Positions 8,605 through 17,933 of a stretch of 64,000 bases of DNA are shown one piece after another. Source of the stretch: Ralstonia mannitolilytica (GTDB lineage: Bacteria > Pseudomonadota > Gammaproteobacteria > Burkholderiales > Burkholderiaceae); assembly GCF_905397375.1 (NCBI RefSeq), contig NZ_CAJPVG010000004.1, positions 124,001 to 188,000 on the forward strand, in the 5' to 3' direction. The notes under the pieces were generated by a model. It was not told the origin of the DNA, ran no database searches, and saw nothing but the letters and a program-made list of their open reading frames with translations. Every line of letters begins with the position of its first letter. The stretch's first letter is position 1. Made by a program: the position numbers and the translations under genes.

Positions 8605-11416
8605 GGGAATGTCGGAAAGTCAAGAAACGCTGTTGCTCGTCGATGGCTCGAGTTATCTGTACCGTGCTTATCACGCACTGCCCGACTTGCGAAATGGAGA
8701 AGGGTTTCCTACGGGCGCCATCTACGGCATCGTGAACATGCTGCGCAAACTGCGCAGCGACTACCCGGCCAAGTATAGCGCTTGCGTTTTCGACGCCAAA
8801 GGCAAGACCTTCCGCGACGACCTTTATCCGGCCTACAAGGAGCACCGCGCGCCCATGCCCGATGACCTGCGCGCGCAGATCGAACCGATCCACGAAGCCG
8901 TGCGGGCACTGGGCTGGCCCATCTTGGTGGTCGATGGCGTCGAGGCCGACGACGTGATTGGCACGCTGGCCAAACGTGCCGCCAGGGAAGGCGTTCGCAC
9001 CATCGTCTCAACGGGTGACAAGGACCTCGCCCAACTGGTGAATGACCACGTCACGCTGGTCAACACCATGACCAACGAAACGCTCGACCCGCCCGGTGTG
9101 CTGGCGAAGTTCGGTGTGCCGCCCGAGCGCATCGTCGACTATCTCTCGCTCATCGGCGACACGGTCGACAACGTGCCGGGCGTGCCGAAAGTCGGCCCGA
9201 AGACCGCGGTCAAATGGCTGACCGAATTCGGCTCGCTCGACAACATCATCGCGCGGGCGGGCGAGATCAAGGGCGTGGTGGGCGACAACCTGCGCAACAC
9301 GCTCGAGTGGCTGCCCAAGGGCCGCGAATTGCTGACGGTCAAGGTCGACTGCGACCTCTCGAAGGAAGTGCCGACGTTCGACGCACTCATCGACGGCGGC
9401 GAAGACAAGGCCCAGCTCGTCGATTTCTTCAGCCGCTACGGCTTCAAGACGTGGCTGCGCGAGGCCTCGGGTGAAGCGCTGCCGGATACGCGCAGCGTCG
9501 GTGCTGCACGCAAGGCGGCAACGCCAGTGAAGAACTACGCCGGCGAGGCCACGCAGCCGCAGGCCAACCTGTTCGACGTGGAAGCGCCGCCGGATGAAGT
9601 CCGGTACGAGACCGTGACTACCGAGGCGCAGCTCGAATCGTGGATGCGGCGGCTCGATGAAGTGGACCTCGTCTGCATCGATACCGAGACGACCTCGATC
9701 GACCCCATGCTCGCGCAGCTGGTGGGCATTTCGCTCTCGGTCAAGCCGGGCGAGGCATGCTACATCCCGGTCGCGCATCGGGGGCCCGATGTGGCGGGGC
9801 TCGACGGCGCGGCGCAACTCTCGCGCGACGCCGTGCTCGCACGCATGAAGCTGTGGCTCGAAGACGAATCGCGCAAGAAGGTCGGTCAGCATCTGAAGTA
9901 CGACGCGCACGTGTTTGCCAACCACGGCATTGCGCTGCGCGGCATCCTGCACGACACCATGCTCGAATCGTACGTGCTGGAATCGCACCGCAATCACGGC
10001 ATGGACGCGCTGGCCGAACGCGTGCTGCACCTGAAGACCATCACGTACGAAGCCGTGTGCGGCAAGGGCGCATCGCAGATCGGCTTCGATGAGGTGCCGC
10101 TCGATCGCGCGACCGAATACGCGGCCGAAGATGCCGACATCACGCTGCGGCTGCATCGCACGCTGTTCCCCAAGGTGGCAGATGACGAGAAGCTGCGCTA
10201 CGTCTACGAAGAGATCGAGATGCCGACCTCCATCGTGCTGCAGAAGATGGAGCGCAACGGCGTGCTGGTCGACGGCGAGCGCCTGGCCCGGCAGAGTGCC
10301 GAGCTTGGCCAGCGCCTGCTGGAGCTCGAAGAGCAGGCGTTTGCGCTGGCGGGGCAGCCGTTCAACCTGAATTCTCCCAAGCAGATCGGCGAGATCTTCT
10401 TCAACCAGCTGAAGCTGCCCATCATCAAGAAGACCGCCAGCGGCGCGCCCTCCACCGATGAAGAGGTGCTGCAGAAGCTCGCCGAGGATTACCCGCTGCC
10501 GAAGCTGCTGCTCGATTTCCGGGGGCTCGCCAAGCTCAAGTCGACCTACACCGACAAGCTGCCGAAGATGGTCAATCCGCGCACTGGCCGGGTCCACACC
10601 ACCTACGGTCAGGCGACGGCGGTCACGGGGCGTCTTGCCTCCACCGAGCCGAACCTGCAGAACATTCCGGTGCGCACCGAAGAAGGGCGGCGCATCCGCG
10701 AGGCCTTCATCGCGCCGGAGGGCAGCGTGATCGTTTCGGCCGACTACTCGCAGATCGAGCTTCGCATCATGGCGCATCTGTCGCAGGACGAAGGCCTGTT
10801 GCGCGCCTTCCGTGAGGGTCAGGACGTGCACCGCGCGACCGCCGCCGAGGTGTTCAACGTCACGCCGCTGGAGGTGACGCCCGACCAGCGCCGCGTAGCC
10901 AAGGTCATCAACTTCGGCCTCATCTACGGCATGAGCGCGTTCGGGCTGGCGAGCAACCTTGGCATTGGCCGCGACGCCGCCAAGCTCTATATCGACCGTT
11001 ATTTCGCCCGCTATCCCGGCGCCGCGCGCTACATGGACGAAACGCGCCAGACCGCGCGGGAGCGCGGCTATGTGGAAACCGTCTTCGGGCGGCGACTCTG
11101 GCTGCCCGACATCAACGGCGGCAACGGCCCGCGCCGCCAGGCGGCCGAGCGCGCCGCCATCAACGCGCCGATGCAGGGCACGGCCGCTGACCTCATCAAG
11201 CTGTCGATGCTCGCCGTGCAGGGATGGCTCGAGCGCGATGCGATGCGCTCGCGCCTCGTCATGCAGGTGCACGATGAACTGGTCCTGGAGGTCCCGCAGG
11301 ATGAGCTGGCCGTCGTGCGCGAGCGGTTGCCGGAACTGATGTGTGGCGTCGCAACACTGCGCGTGCCGCTGGTGGCCGAAGTCGGTGCCGGCGCCAACTG
11401 GGAAGAAGCGCACTGA
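8603..11416 (+). CDS. polA: DNA polymerase I
   Basis: Replicative and repair polymerase that removes RNA primers and fills gaps. Three domains are visible in 937 residues. The first is a 5'-3' exonuclease (LLLVDGSSYLYRAYHA; GVEADDVIGTLA; STGDKDLAQLV). The second is a proofreading domain with its acidic residues intact (DTETT; YAAEDADITL). The third is the polymerase domain with motif A DYSQIELRIMAHLS, motif B RRVAKVINFGLIYGMS and motif C QVHDELVLEV. Two starts are possible, ATG 8603 (MGMSESQ) and ATG 8609 (MSESQ), and neither has a clear Shine-Dalgarno. The track-length extension upstream to 8273 is antisense to the LOG gene and has no polA similarity. Confidence 0.96.
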   Translation: MGMSESQETLLLVDGSSYLYRAYHALPDLRNGEGFPTGAIYGIVNMLRKLRSDYPAKYSACVFDAKGKTFRDDLYPAYKEHRAPMPDDLRAQIEPIHEAVRALGWPILVVDGVEADDVIGTLAKRAAREGVRTIVSTGDKDLAQLVNDHVTLVNTMTNETLDPPGVLAKFGVPPERIVDYLSLIGDTVDNVPGVPKVGPKTAVKWLTEFGSLDNIIARAGEIKGVVGDNLRNTLEWLPKGRELLTVKVDCDLSKEVPTFDALIDGGEDKAQLVDFFSRYGFKTWLREASGEALPDTRSVGAARKAATPVKNYAGEATQPQANLFDVEAPPDEVRYETVTTEAQLESWMRRLDEVDLVCIDTETTSIDPMLAQLVGISLSVKPGEACYIPVAHRGPDVAGLDGAAQLSRDAVLARMKLWLEDESRKKVGQHLKYDAHVFANHGIALRGILHDTMLESYVLESHRNHGMDALAERVLHLKTITYEAVCGKGASQIGFDEVPLDRATEYAAEDADITLRLHRTLFPKVADDEKLRYVYEEIEMPTSIVLQKMERNGVLVDGERLARQSAELGQRLLELEEQAFALAGQPFNLNSPKQIGEIFFNQLKLPIIKKTASGAPSTDEEVLQKLAEDYPLPKLLLDFRGLAKLKSTYTDKLPKMVNPRTGRVHTTYGQATAVTGRLASTEPNLQNIPVRTEEGRRIREAFIAPEGSVIVSADYSQIELRIMAHLSQDEGLLRAFREGQDVHRATAAEVFNVTPLEVTPDQRRVAKVINFGLIYGMSAFGLASNLGIGRDAAKLYIDRYFARYPGAARYMDETRQTARERGYVETVFGRRLWLPDINGGNGPRRQAAERAAINAPMQGTAADLIKLSMLAVQGWLERDAMRSRLVMQVHDELVLEVPQDELAVVRERLPELMCGVATLRVPLVAEVGAGANWEEAH

Positions 11417-11598
11417 GGCGGCTGCCCGCTTGCCGTTCCGCAAGGCATGGCGTTTGGTTTCCTGCCAAGGCAGTGTGCGTGCGGCCGCAGCATCCATCGC
11501 CGATGATCCGCCGTATCCATTGATGCGGGGTTGCGGCGGGTTTTGCGTTGCAGCAGACTGGACGTGATTCCAAAGATTCAAAGCTCCAGGAGAACGGT

Positions 11599-12924
11599 AT
11601 GGCAGGGCAGGCCGACGGCGCGGGCGGACCGCGCATTGTGGTGGTGGGCGGCGGCGCGGGCGGGCTCGAACTCGCCACGCGTCTTGGCGACAGGCTCGGC
11701 AAGCGGGGCACCGCGCAGATCGTGCTGGTCGATCGCAATCCGACCCATATCTGGAAGCCGCTTCTGCACGAAGTCGCTGCTGGCAGCATGGATCCGAACA
11801 CGCACCAGCTCGAATACGCCGCGCAGGCGCGCTGGCATGGCTTCGAATTCCAGCAGGGCGAACTGAAGGCGCTCGATCGCGCCGGCAAGACGATCACCGT
11901 GTCGGGCTATCTCGATGCCGACGGCACGGAGGTGCTGCCCGAGCGCGCCATTCCGTACGACGTGCTGGTGCTCTCCATTGGCAGCGTGACGCATTTCTTC
12001 GGCGTGCCGGGCACCGCTGAACACGCCATCGCGCTCGATACCGCGTCGCAGGCCGAGCGCTTCCGCCGCAAGCTGATCTCTGCCTGCATGCGTGCCCAGA
12101 ACGGCGTGCCGGGCGCACGCTCGCAGGTCGATATCGCCATTGTGGGCGCCGGTGCGACCGGCGTGGAGTTGTCGGCCGAGCTGCGCAACACGGCGCACGT
12201 CCTGGCCGCCTATGGCCTGCACAAGCTGGACCCGCGCCGCGATATCTGCATCCACCTCATCGAGGGCGGGCCGCGCATCCTGCCGGCGCTGTCCGAGCGT
12301 GTCTCAGCCGAGACGACCAAGCTGCTTCACAAGCTCAACGTCGACGTCATTACCGGCGAGCGCGTGACGGAAGTCACCGGCACCGCCGTCAATACCGCGA
12401 GCGGCAAGTCCATCCCGGCCGATCTGACTGTGTGGGCCGCAGGCATCCGGGCGCCGTCGGTGCTGGGTGAGTTGGGCCTGCCGGTCAACAAGCTGGGGCA
12501 GGTGATCGTCTCGCGCACGCTGCAGGTCGACGGCGAAGAGACGATCTATGCGTTTGGCGATTGCGCCAGCTGCCCATGGCCCGAAACGTCGGGCAGCGTG
12601 CCGCCGCGCGCCCAGGCCGCGCACCAGCAGGCGACGTATCTGTTCAAGGCGCTGCGTTTGCGGCTTGAAGGCAAACCGGCCGAGCCGTTCGCGTTCAAGG
12701 ATCTCGGCTCGCTCGTCTCGCTGGGGCACTTCAGCGCCGTGGGGAGCCTCATGGGCGGCCTGATCGGCGGCTCGATGTTCATCGAGGGGTTGATGGCCCG
12801 GCTGATGTACACCTCGCTGTATCGCATGCACGTGATGGCGCTGCACGGCTTTATACGCATGGCGCTCGATACGGTCACGCACTGGCTGCGCAGCAAGACG
12901 AATCCGCGCGTCAAGCTACACTAG
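11599..12924 (+). CDS. ndh: Type II NADH dehydrogenase (NDH-2)
   Basis: Single-subunit, non-proton-pumping NADH:quinone oxidoreductase bound to the inner face of the cytoplasmic membrane. The start at ATG 11599 (MAGQADGAGGPRIVVVGGGAGG) was chosen because an AGGAGA ribosome-binding site lies 8 nt upstream and the FAD dinucleotide-binding GGGAGG comes straight after it. A second Rossmann motif (IVGAGATGVELSAEL, NADH), WAAGIRAPSV, and the FAD-closing IYAFGDCASC are present. The C-terminal 50 residues contain the amphipathic region (FIEGLMARLMYTSLYRMH) expected for membrane attachment. The 441-residue length fits Ndh (about 430-440). It is separated from polA by 182 bp with no recognisable terminator. 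Confidence 0.92.
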   Translation: MAGQADGAGGPRIVVVGGGAGGLELATRLGDRLGKRGTAQIVLVDRNPTHIWKPLLHEVAAGSMDPNTHQLEYAAQARWHGFEFQQGELKALDRAGKTITVSGYLDADGTEVLPERAIPYDVLVLSIGSVTHFFGVPGTAEHAIALDTASQAERFRRKLISACMRAQNGVPGARSQVDIAIVGAGATGVELSAELRNTAHVLAAYGLHKLDPRRDICIHLIEGGPRILPALSERVSAETTKLLHKLNVDVITGERVTEVTGTAVNTASGKSIPADLTVWAAGIRAPSVLGELGLPVNKLGQVIVSRTLQVDGEETIYAFGDCASCPWPETSGSVPPRAQAAHQQATYLFKALRLRLEGKPAEPFAFKDLGSLVSLGHFSAVGSLMGGLIGGSMFIEGLMARLMYTSLYRMHVMALHGFIRMALDTVTHWLRSKTNPRVKLH

Positions 12925-12968
12925 CCGCTTCGTCCACCGTAACCGCCCGAGGGCGTGAGGAGAGTGCG

Positions 12969-13847
12969 ATGCAGCTTGAAGCAGAAGTGGAGAGTCTGGT
13001 ACCCGGCCGCAGCTTCGATCGGCGCGGCTTCATGAAGACGGCGCTGGGTTCGGCGTTTGCGGCAGCGGCCTTGCCGGTGTCCGCACAGGCCATCAAGACC
13101 GATTTCAATGGCTTGACGGCCGGCGAGGTCACGGTGCCGGTGGGCGACTTCAAGATGCCCGCCTACCGCGCCCAGCCGGAGGGCAAGACGAAGCTGCCCG
13201 TGGTGATCGTGGTCAGCGAGATCTTCGGTGTGCACGAGTACATCGCCGATGTCTGCCGGCGCTTCGCCAAGCTCGGCTATCTCGCCATCGCGCCGGAGCT
13301 GTTCGTGCGCCAAGGCGACCCGCAGTCGATCGCGACGATCAGCGAGCTACAGGAGAAGATCATCTCCAAGGTGCCCGACGCGCAGGTGACGGGCGACCTG
13401 GAGGCCACGGTGGCGTGGGTCAAGCAGAACGGCGGCGACGCCGCGCGCATCGGCATCACCGGTTTCTGCTGGGGCGGCCGCCAGACCTGGCTGTTTGCCG
13501 AACACAGCCCCGATATCAAGGCGGCGGTGGCATGGTATGGCCACCTGAAGGGCAATCCCAGTGCGCTGCAGCCGGCGTTTCCGATCGACCGTGTCGACGA
13601 GCTCAAGGCCCCCGTGCTGGGCCTGTACGGCGCCAAGGACACCGGCATCACGCAGGATGCCGTCAACGCCATGAAGCAGGCGCTCGAGCATTCCAAGAAC
13701 CCGAAGGCCCGCGCGTCGCGCATCATCGTCTATCCGAATTCCGGCCACGCGTTCCATGCCGACTACCGGCCCAGCTACGTCAAGGCGGATGCGGAAGACG
13801 GCTGGAAGAAGTGCGTCGCCTGGTTCAAGGACCACGGCGTGGAATAG
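12969..13847 (+). CDS. Tat-exported dienelactone hydrolase-family protein
   Basis: An alpha/beta-hydrolase of the dienelactone hydrolase family, 292 residues. A twin-arginine motif DRRGFMK at residues 17-23, followed by ALGSAFAAAALPVSAQA, indicates Tat export to the periplasm. The nucleophile elbow is GFCWGG, with Cys as the catalytic residue, as in dienelactone hydrolases. Acid and base are plausibly YGAKDTG and SGHAFH. The true substrate is unknown: similar proteins are annotated as carboxymethylenebutenolidases without ring-cleavage context, and there are no aromatic catabolic genes beside it here. A ribosome-binding site GAGGAGAG precedes ATG 12969. Confidence 0.88.
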   Translation: MQLEAEVESLVPGRSFDRRGFMKTALGSAFAAAALPVSAQAIKTDFNGLTAGEVTVPVGDFKMPAYRAQPEGKTKLPVVIVVSEIFGVHEYIADVCRRFAKLGYLAIAPELFVRQGDPQSIATISELQEKIISKVPDAQVTGDLEATVAWVKQNGGDAARIGITGFCWGGRQTWLFAEHSPDIKAAVAWYGHLKGNPSALQPAFPIDRVDELKAPVLGLYGAKDTGITQDAVNAMKQALEHSKNPKARASRIIVYPNSGHAFHADYRPSYVKADAEDGWKKCVAWFKDHGVE

Positions 13848-13870
13848 GCCGCGTCCGCTGCTTGCACGAC

Positions 13871-13898
13871 GGCCCCATGCCATCGCTTGGGGCCTTTT
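13871..13898 (+). terminator. Intrinsic terminator after the hydrolase gene
   Basis: GGCCCC at 13871-13876 pairs with GGGGCC at 13889-13894 over a 12-nt loop, followed by TTTT. It lies 23 bp beyond the stop of the Tat-exported hydrolase. Confidence 0.75.
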
Positions 13899-13985
13899 GT
13901 ATTTGGTTGCGCTGGCAAAGGACGGCAAACGGGCATACAATGCGTGCCTTCTTGCAACTGTGTTGCGTTTGTCGGCTCCCGCCAC

Positions 13986-14792
13986 ATGACCCTCGATACC
14001 ACCCTGTTAGGCATCCTCCTGGCCACCGCACTGTCGGGCATCGGCAGCATGGCCGGCGCCGCCGTGCTTTCGCTGACCGTGCTGGCGCGCGTGGTCGATC
14101 GCATGGTCAGCTTTTCGGTCGGTGTGCTGCTGGCAACGTCGCTGCTGCATTCCCTGCCCGAGGCATTTGAGGCGCACCACGGCGTCGTGCCGAACACACA
14201 CGCGCTGTTCGCCACGCTACTCGCGGGGCTGCTGGGCTTTTTCCTGCTCGAGAAGATCTCGCTGATCCGCCACTCGCATCACCATGAGGGCGACGGGCAT
14301 GGCCACCACCACGGACATGATCGGCAGGAGGCCGGGCGCAGCGGGCTCATGATCCTGGTGGGCGACGGGCTGCACAATTTTTCCGACGGCATTGTCATTG
14401 CGGCTGCGTTCCTGGCGGACATCAAGGTCGGCATCGTGACGGCCCTGGCGATTGCCGCGCACGAAATCCCGCAGGAGATCGGCGACTTCATGGTGCTGCT
14501 GAACGCAGGCTTCTCGAAGACGCGTGCCTTTGTCTACAACCTGCTGTGCAGCGTCTGTGCACTGGTGGGGGCCGTGCTGGGCTACTACCTGCTCGACCGT
14601 CTGACGTCATGGATCCCGTATGTGCTGGTGGTTGCGTCGAGCAGCTTCATCTACATCGCCGTGTGCGATCTGATGCCGCAGATGAAGCGGCGGCCGCGCT
14701 GGCAGGAATCCGCCGTGCAGGTTGCGCTGATCGTCGCCGGGGTCGGGATGATCTTCCTGCTCACGGAAGGCCTGCACGGACACGCGCACTGA
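13986..14792 (+). CDS. ZIP-family divalent metal transporter
   Basis: An inner-membrane transporter of the ZIP family, which imports zinc, iron or related divalent metals (ZupT/GufA-like). The start ATG 13986 gives MTLDTTLLGILLATALSGIGSM (268 aa); the longer frame upstream overlaps the preceding terminator. It has eight hydrophobic segments, a histidine-rich cytoplasmic loop between helices 3 and 4 (HSHHHEGDGHGHHHGHD), and the two metal-transport signatures HNFSDGIVI (helix 4) and HEIPQEIGDF (helix 5). Metal specificity cannot be inferred. It converges with the sulfurtransferase gene across a shared terminator. Confidence 0.92.
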   Translation: MTLDTTLLGILLATALSGIGSMAGAAVLSLTVLARVVDRMVSFSVGVLLATSLLHSLPEAFEAHHGVVPNTHALFATLLAGLLGFFLLEKISLIRHSHHHEGDGHGHHHGHDRQEAGRSGLMILVGDGLHNFSDGIVIAAAFLADIKVGIVTALAIAAHEIPQEIGDFMVLLNAGFSKTRAFVYNLLCSVCALVGAVLGYYLLDRLTSWIPYVLVVASSSFIYIAVCDLMPQMKRRPRWQESAVQVALIVAGVGMIFLLTEGLHGHAH

Positions 14793-14817
14793 GCGCCCGA
14801 ATCAGGCGAGGAAAAAA

Positions 14818-14841
14818 GCCCGGTCCATGCCGGGCATTTTT
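14818..14841. terminator. Bidirectional intrinsic terminator
   Basis: GCCCGG (14818-14823) pairs with CCGGGC (14830-14835) over a 6-nt loop. It is flanked by AAAAAA on the left and ATTTTT on the right, so it can serve both the ZIP gene and the convergent sulfurtransferase gene. Confidence 0.85.
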
Positions 14842-14868
14842 CCGGTGGCATCCAGGCGCCTTGGGGCG

Positions 14869-15756
14869 TCAGGGGTTCGGTCCCGTGGCGACCGGGCGCG
14901 ATGGATCGGCGCACCACTCGCTCCATGAGCCCGCGTACAGCGCCGCGCCCTGGAGGCCGGCAATTTCCATCGCCAGCGCGTTGTGGCATGCCGTCACGCC
15001 GGAGCCGCATTGCAGCATGGCGTCTTCGGGCTTGGCGCCGGCCAGCACGCCGGCAAACTCGGCGCGTAATTGTTCGGCCGGTTTGAATGTGCCGTCGGCA
15101 CGCAGGTTGTCGCGGAAGAACCGGTTGCGAGCGCCGGGGATGTGTCCGCCGACCGGATCGAGCGTCTCGTTCTCGCCGCGGTAGCGGTCCGGCGCGCGGG
15201 CATCGATGATGGGCTTGCCAGGCTGCCCGAGATACTTCTGGACGATATCCACCGTCACCAGCGGCGCAAGCGACGGCTTGCGCGTCAGGTTGCCCGGGGC
15301 AGCCACCAGCTGCGGCTCTTCAGGCACGACGTTTTCGACGGGATAGTGCCCGGCCTCCCACGCCTGCAGGCCGCCGTCGAGCACGGCCACGTCGGCGTGG
15401 CCGACCCAGCGCAGCAGCCACCACAGCCGGGCGGCATACATGCTGCCCTGGCGGTCATAGGCGACGACTTGCGAATCGTCGTTCACGCCCAGCGCCTGCA
15501 GCCGGGCGACGAGCGCGTCGGCATCGGGCAGCGGATGCCGGCCGTTGGTGCCCGTCTTGGGGCCGGACAGCTCGTTGTCGAGGTGCAAGTAGAACGCGCC
15601 ACGGATGTGCTTGGCGTGATACGCCTCGCGTCCGGCGGCCGGGTCGGCCAGGTCGAAGCTGCAATCGATGACGACAACGCTCTGCGGCGCGCTTTGCTGC
15701 AGCGCGGCCAGTTGCGGCGCGGTGATGAGGGTGGCGTAGTGAGCGCGTTCGCTCAT
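14869..15756 (-). CDS. sseA: 3-mercaptopyruvate / thiosulfate sulfurtransferase
   Basis: A two-domain rhodanese (295 aa) that transfers sulfane sulfur from 3-mercaptopyruvate or thiosulfate to a thiol or cyanide acceptor. The N-terminal inactive rhodanese domain (about 10-140) contains VVIDCSFDL and HIRGAFYL. The C-terminal catalytic domain (about 160-290) contains IIDARAPDRYRG, GHIPGARN and the active loop CGSGVTACHN. The loop CGSGVTA is the mercaptopyruvate-type sequence, whereas typical thiosulfate enzymes have CRKGVT, so SseA is the better name. The start MSERAHYATLITAPQLAAL lies 23 bp downstream of the EamA gene on the same strand. Confidence 0.92.
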   Translation of the reverse strand: MSERAHYATLITAPQLAALQQSAPQSVVVIDCSFDLADPAAGREAYHAKHIRGAFYLHLDNELSGPKTGTNGRHPLPDADALVARLQALGVNDDSQVVAYDRQGSMYAARLWWLLRWVGHADVAVLDGGLQAWEAGHYPVENVVPEEPQLVAAPGNLTRKPSLAPLVTVDIVQKYLGQPGKPIIDARAPDRYRGENETLDPVGGHIPGARNRFFRDNLRADGTFKPAEQLRAEFAGVLAGAKPEDAMLQCGSGVTACHNALAMEIAGLQGAALYAGSWSEWCADPSRPVATGPNP

Positions 15757-15778
15757 GGCGGCAATCTCCGGGGTTCGA

Positions 15779-16753
15779 TCAAACTTCTGGGTGAATCTCG
15801 GCTTCCGGGCCGGACACGGCGGTCTGTGGCGTCGGATGCTCGCTGCCCGACTGGCGGGCCCGCATGATCGTGGTCACGATGCCGCTCCCGATGATGAGCG
15901 CCATGCCCGCCCACGACAACGCGTTCAGGTGGTCGTGCCACAACAACATACCCCAACCGCTCGCAAACACGATGCCGGTGTACTGGAGGTTGGCCGTCAG
16001 CAGCGTATTGCCGCGCTTGTAGGCGCGCGTCATGGCAGTCTGGCCTAGCGTGGCGAGCAGGCCAACGGCCAGCAGCAGTCCCGCGCTTGCCCACGTATGC
16101 GGCTGTGCGCCGCCAATCAGCATCCACACGCCGCCCGCCACCGCGCTCACCAGCGAGAAGTAGAAGACGATGCGCGCCTCGTTCTCGCCCAGGTCGCCCA
16201 GTTGGCGGACCTCCACATAGGCGAGGGCGGTAAATACGCCGGACACCAGCCCGACCATGCCGCCGGTCATCTGCGACGGCCCGACACTGGGCTGCAGCAG
16301 GCAGATCACCCCGATGAACGACATCAGGATCGCTGTCACCATCTTGCGATCGGCGCCGCCCGGCTTGCCGGCCAGCGTGGCGCCCGCGCCGATGATCAGC
16401 GCAATCCACACCGGCGACATGTAGTTCAGCGTCATGGCCGTCGCCAGCGGCAGCAGGCTGATGGAGGTGAACCACAGCAGCAGCGACGTCACGCCGAACA
16501 CGCTGCGCTTGATGTGCGACGTGAGATACGGCGTACGGATGCCAGCGCCCGTGCGGTACAGCACGGCGCCCATCAGCGCCATGCCGATCACGCTGCGGTA
16601 GAAGACGATTTCGCCGGTGCTGTAGTGCGCCGAGGCGAGCTTGACGCATACGCCCATCGCAGAAAACGCGAAAGCCGCAAGGATCATCCACAACGACTGG
16701 CGGGAGGAACTGGTGGCCGTCTGGGCGGCTTCGACTGCAGTATCGGCGGGCAT
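15779..16753 (-). CDS. EamA/DMT-family permease
   Basis: A drug/metabolite-transporter superfamily membrane protein of 324 residues with ten predicted hydrophobic helices in two EamA repeats. The first repeat spans about 20-150 (LWMILAAFAFSAMGVCVKLA..., ATAMTLNYMSPVWIALI). The second spans about 165-300 (GLVSGVFTALAYVEVRQLG..., GIVFASGWGMLLWHD). EamA members export small metabolites or amino acids; the substrate is unknown. It lies directly upstream of sseA on the same strand, so the two are probably co-transcribed. The polar C-terminal tail (about 25 residues) is variable. Confidence 0.9.
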   Translation of the reverse strand: MPADTAVEAAQTATSSSRQSLWMILAAFAFSAMGVCVKLASAHYSTGEIVFYRSVIGMALMGAVLYRTGAGIRTPYLTSHIKRSVFGVTSLLLWFTSISLLPLATAMTLNYMSPVWIALIIGAGATLAGKPGGADRKMVTAILMSFIGVICLLQPSVGPSQMTGGMVGLVSGVFTALAYVEVRQLGDLGENEARIVFYFSLVSAVAGGVWMLIGGAQPHTWASAGLLLAVGLLATLGQTAMTRAYKRGNTLLTANLQYTGIVFASGWGMLLWHDHLNALSWAGMALIIGSGIVTTIMRARQSGSEHPTPQTAVSGPEAEIHPEV

Positions 16754-16835
16754 GGGCGAAGGGCAAAAAAAACGGCGCAGGCCACAAGGGCTGCACCGTT
16801 CGTATTGTGACGCGGAAGGCGGCGGATGCCTATGG

Positions 16836-17933
16836 TCAGTAATCCATGACGCGGCGATACCATTCGTGAAAGTGCTGCATGCCGTCTTCCATGGGGGACT
16901 GATACGGGCCGACTTCGCTCGTGCCGCGCTTGAGCAGCGCCAGGCGGCCGGCGTCCATGCGTTCGGCGATCTCGTCGTCTTCGATGCAGGTTTCCATGTA
17001 GGCGGCCCGTTCGGCCTCCACGAACTCGCGCTCGAACAGGACGATCTCTTCCGGGTAGTAGAACTCGACCACGTTGCGGGTCTTGGCCGGGCCCATCGGA
17101 TGCAGGGTCGAGACCACCAGCACGTTCGGATACCACTCGACCATCACGTTCGGGTAGTACGTGAGCCAGATCGCGCCGTACTTGGGCATCTCACCGTTGT
17201 TGAAGCGCAGCACGGCGTCGTGCCACTTCTGGTACGCCGGTGTGCCTGGCTTGCGCAAATTGGCGTGGATGCCGACGGTCTGCACGCTGTGCCACTCGCC
17301 GAATTCCCATTGCAGGTCGTCACACGAGACGAACTGGCCCAGACCGGGGTGGAAGGGCACGACGTGGTAGTCCTCGAGGTACACCTCGATGAAGGTCTTC
17401 CAGTTGTAGTTGCAGTCGTGCACCTCGACGTGGTCGAGCATGTAGCCGGAGAAGTCGAGATCGCGCGCCACGCCCAGGCGGGCCAAGTCATTGCGGACAT
17501 CGCGTTTGCCCTCGAACAGCAGGCCGTTCCAGTTCTGCAGCGGCGAGCGCGACAGGTGCACGCACGGCTGCTGCGCGAAATGCGGCGCGCCCAGAAGCTC
17601 GCCCTTGAGATCGTACGTCCAGCGGTGCAGCGGACACACGATGTTCTGGGCATTGCCGCGCCCATTGAGCATGATGGCCTGCCGATGCCGGCACACGTTG
17701 GAGAGCAGTTCGACGCCGTTCGGGTTGCGGACCAGCACGCGGCCTTCGGATTCGGCGGCGAGCGTGTGGTAGTCACCCACCTCCGGAACCATCAGCTCGT
17801 GGCCGACATAGCCCGGGCCCTGCTTGAACAGACGTTCGATTTCAGTTTGATACAGCGCCTCGTCAAAGTATGCAGAGACGGGCAACTGGGTTTCAGACGG
17901 CACCAGGTTCAGTGCGGTGCTGAGATTGGACAT
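16836..17933 (-). CDS. Rieske-type aromatic ring-hydroxylating oxygenase, alpha subunit
   Basis: A ring-hydroxylating oxygenase large subunit, 365 residues. The Rieske [2Fe-2S] cluster ligands are all present: Cys81-x-His83 and Cys100-x2-His103 (CRHR...CPLHRW). The mononuclear-iron site fits the segment NWKTFIEVYLEDYHVVPFHPG, with Asp188, His190 and His195 as candidate ligands. The start at 17931-17933 (MSNLSTALNLVPSETQ) is preceded by GGGAGTGGGG; an upstream extension to 17975 lacks conservation. No beta subunit, ferredoxin or reductase gene is adjacent, so it must use partners encoded elsewhere. It sits next to the core xseB-ispA-dxs cluster rather than a catabolic island. The substrate is unknown. 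Confidence 0.88.
   Translation of the reverse strand: MSNLSTALNLVPSETQLPVSAYFDEALYQTEIERLFKQGPGYVGHELMVPEVGDYHTLAAESEGRVLVRNPNGVELLSNVCRHRQAIMLNGRGNAQNIVCPLHRWTYDLKGELLGAPHFAQQPCVHLSRSPLQNWNGLLFEGKRDVRNDLARLGVARDLDFSGYMLDHVEVHDCNYNWKTFIEVYLEDYHVVPFHPGLGQFVSCDDLQWEFGEWHSVQTVGIHANLRKPGTPAYQKWHDAVLRFNNGEMPKYGAIWLTYYPNVMVEWYPNVLVVSTLHPMGPAKTRNVVEFYYPEEIVLFEREFVEAERAAYMETCIEDDEIAERMDAGRLALLKRGTSEVGPYQSPMEDGMQHFHEWYRRVMDY

Noticed and set aside
9008..11581. 857-codon minus-strand frame over polA
   Set aside because: PolA on the plus strand is unambiguous; no motif on this frame.
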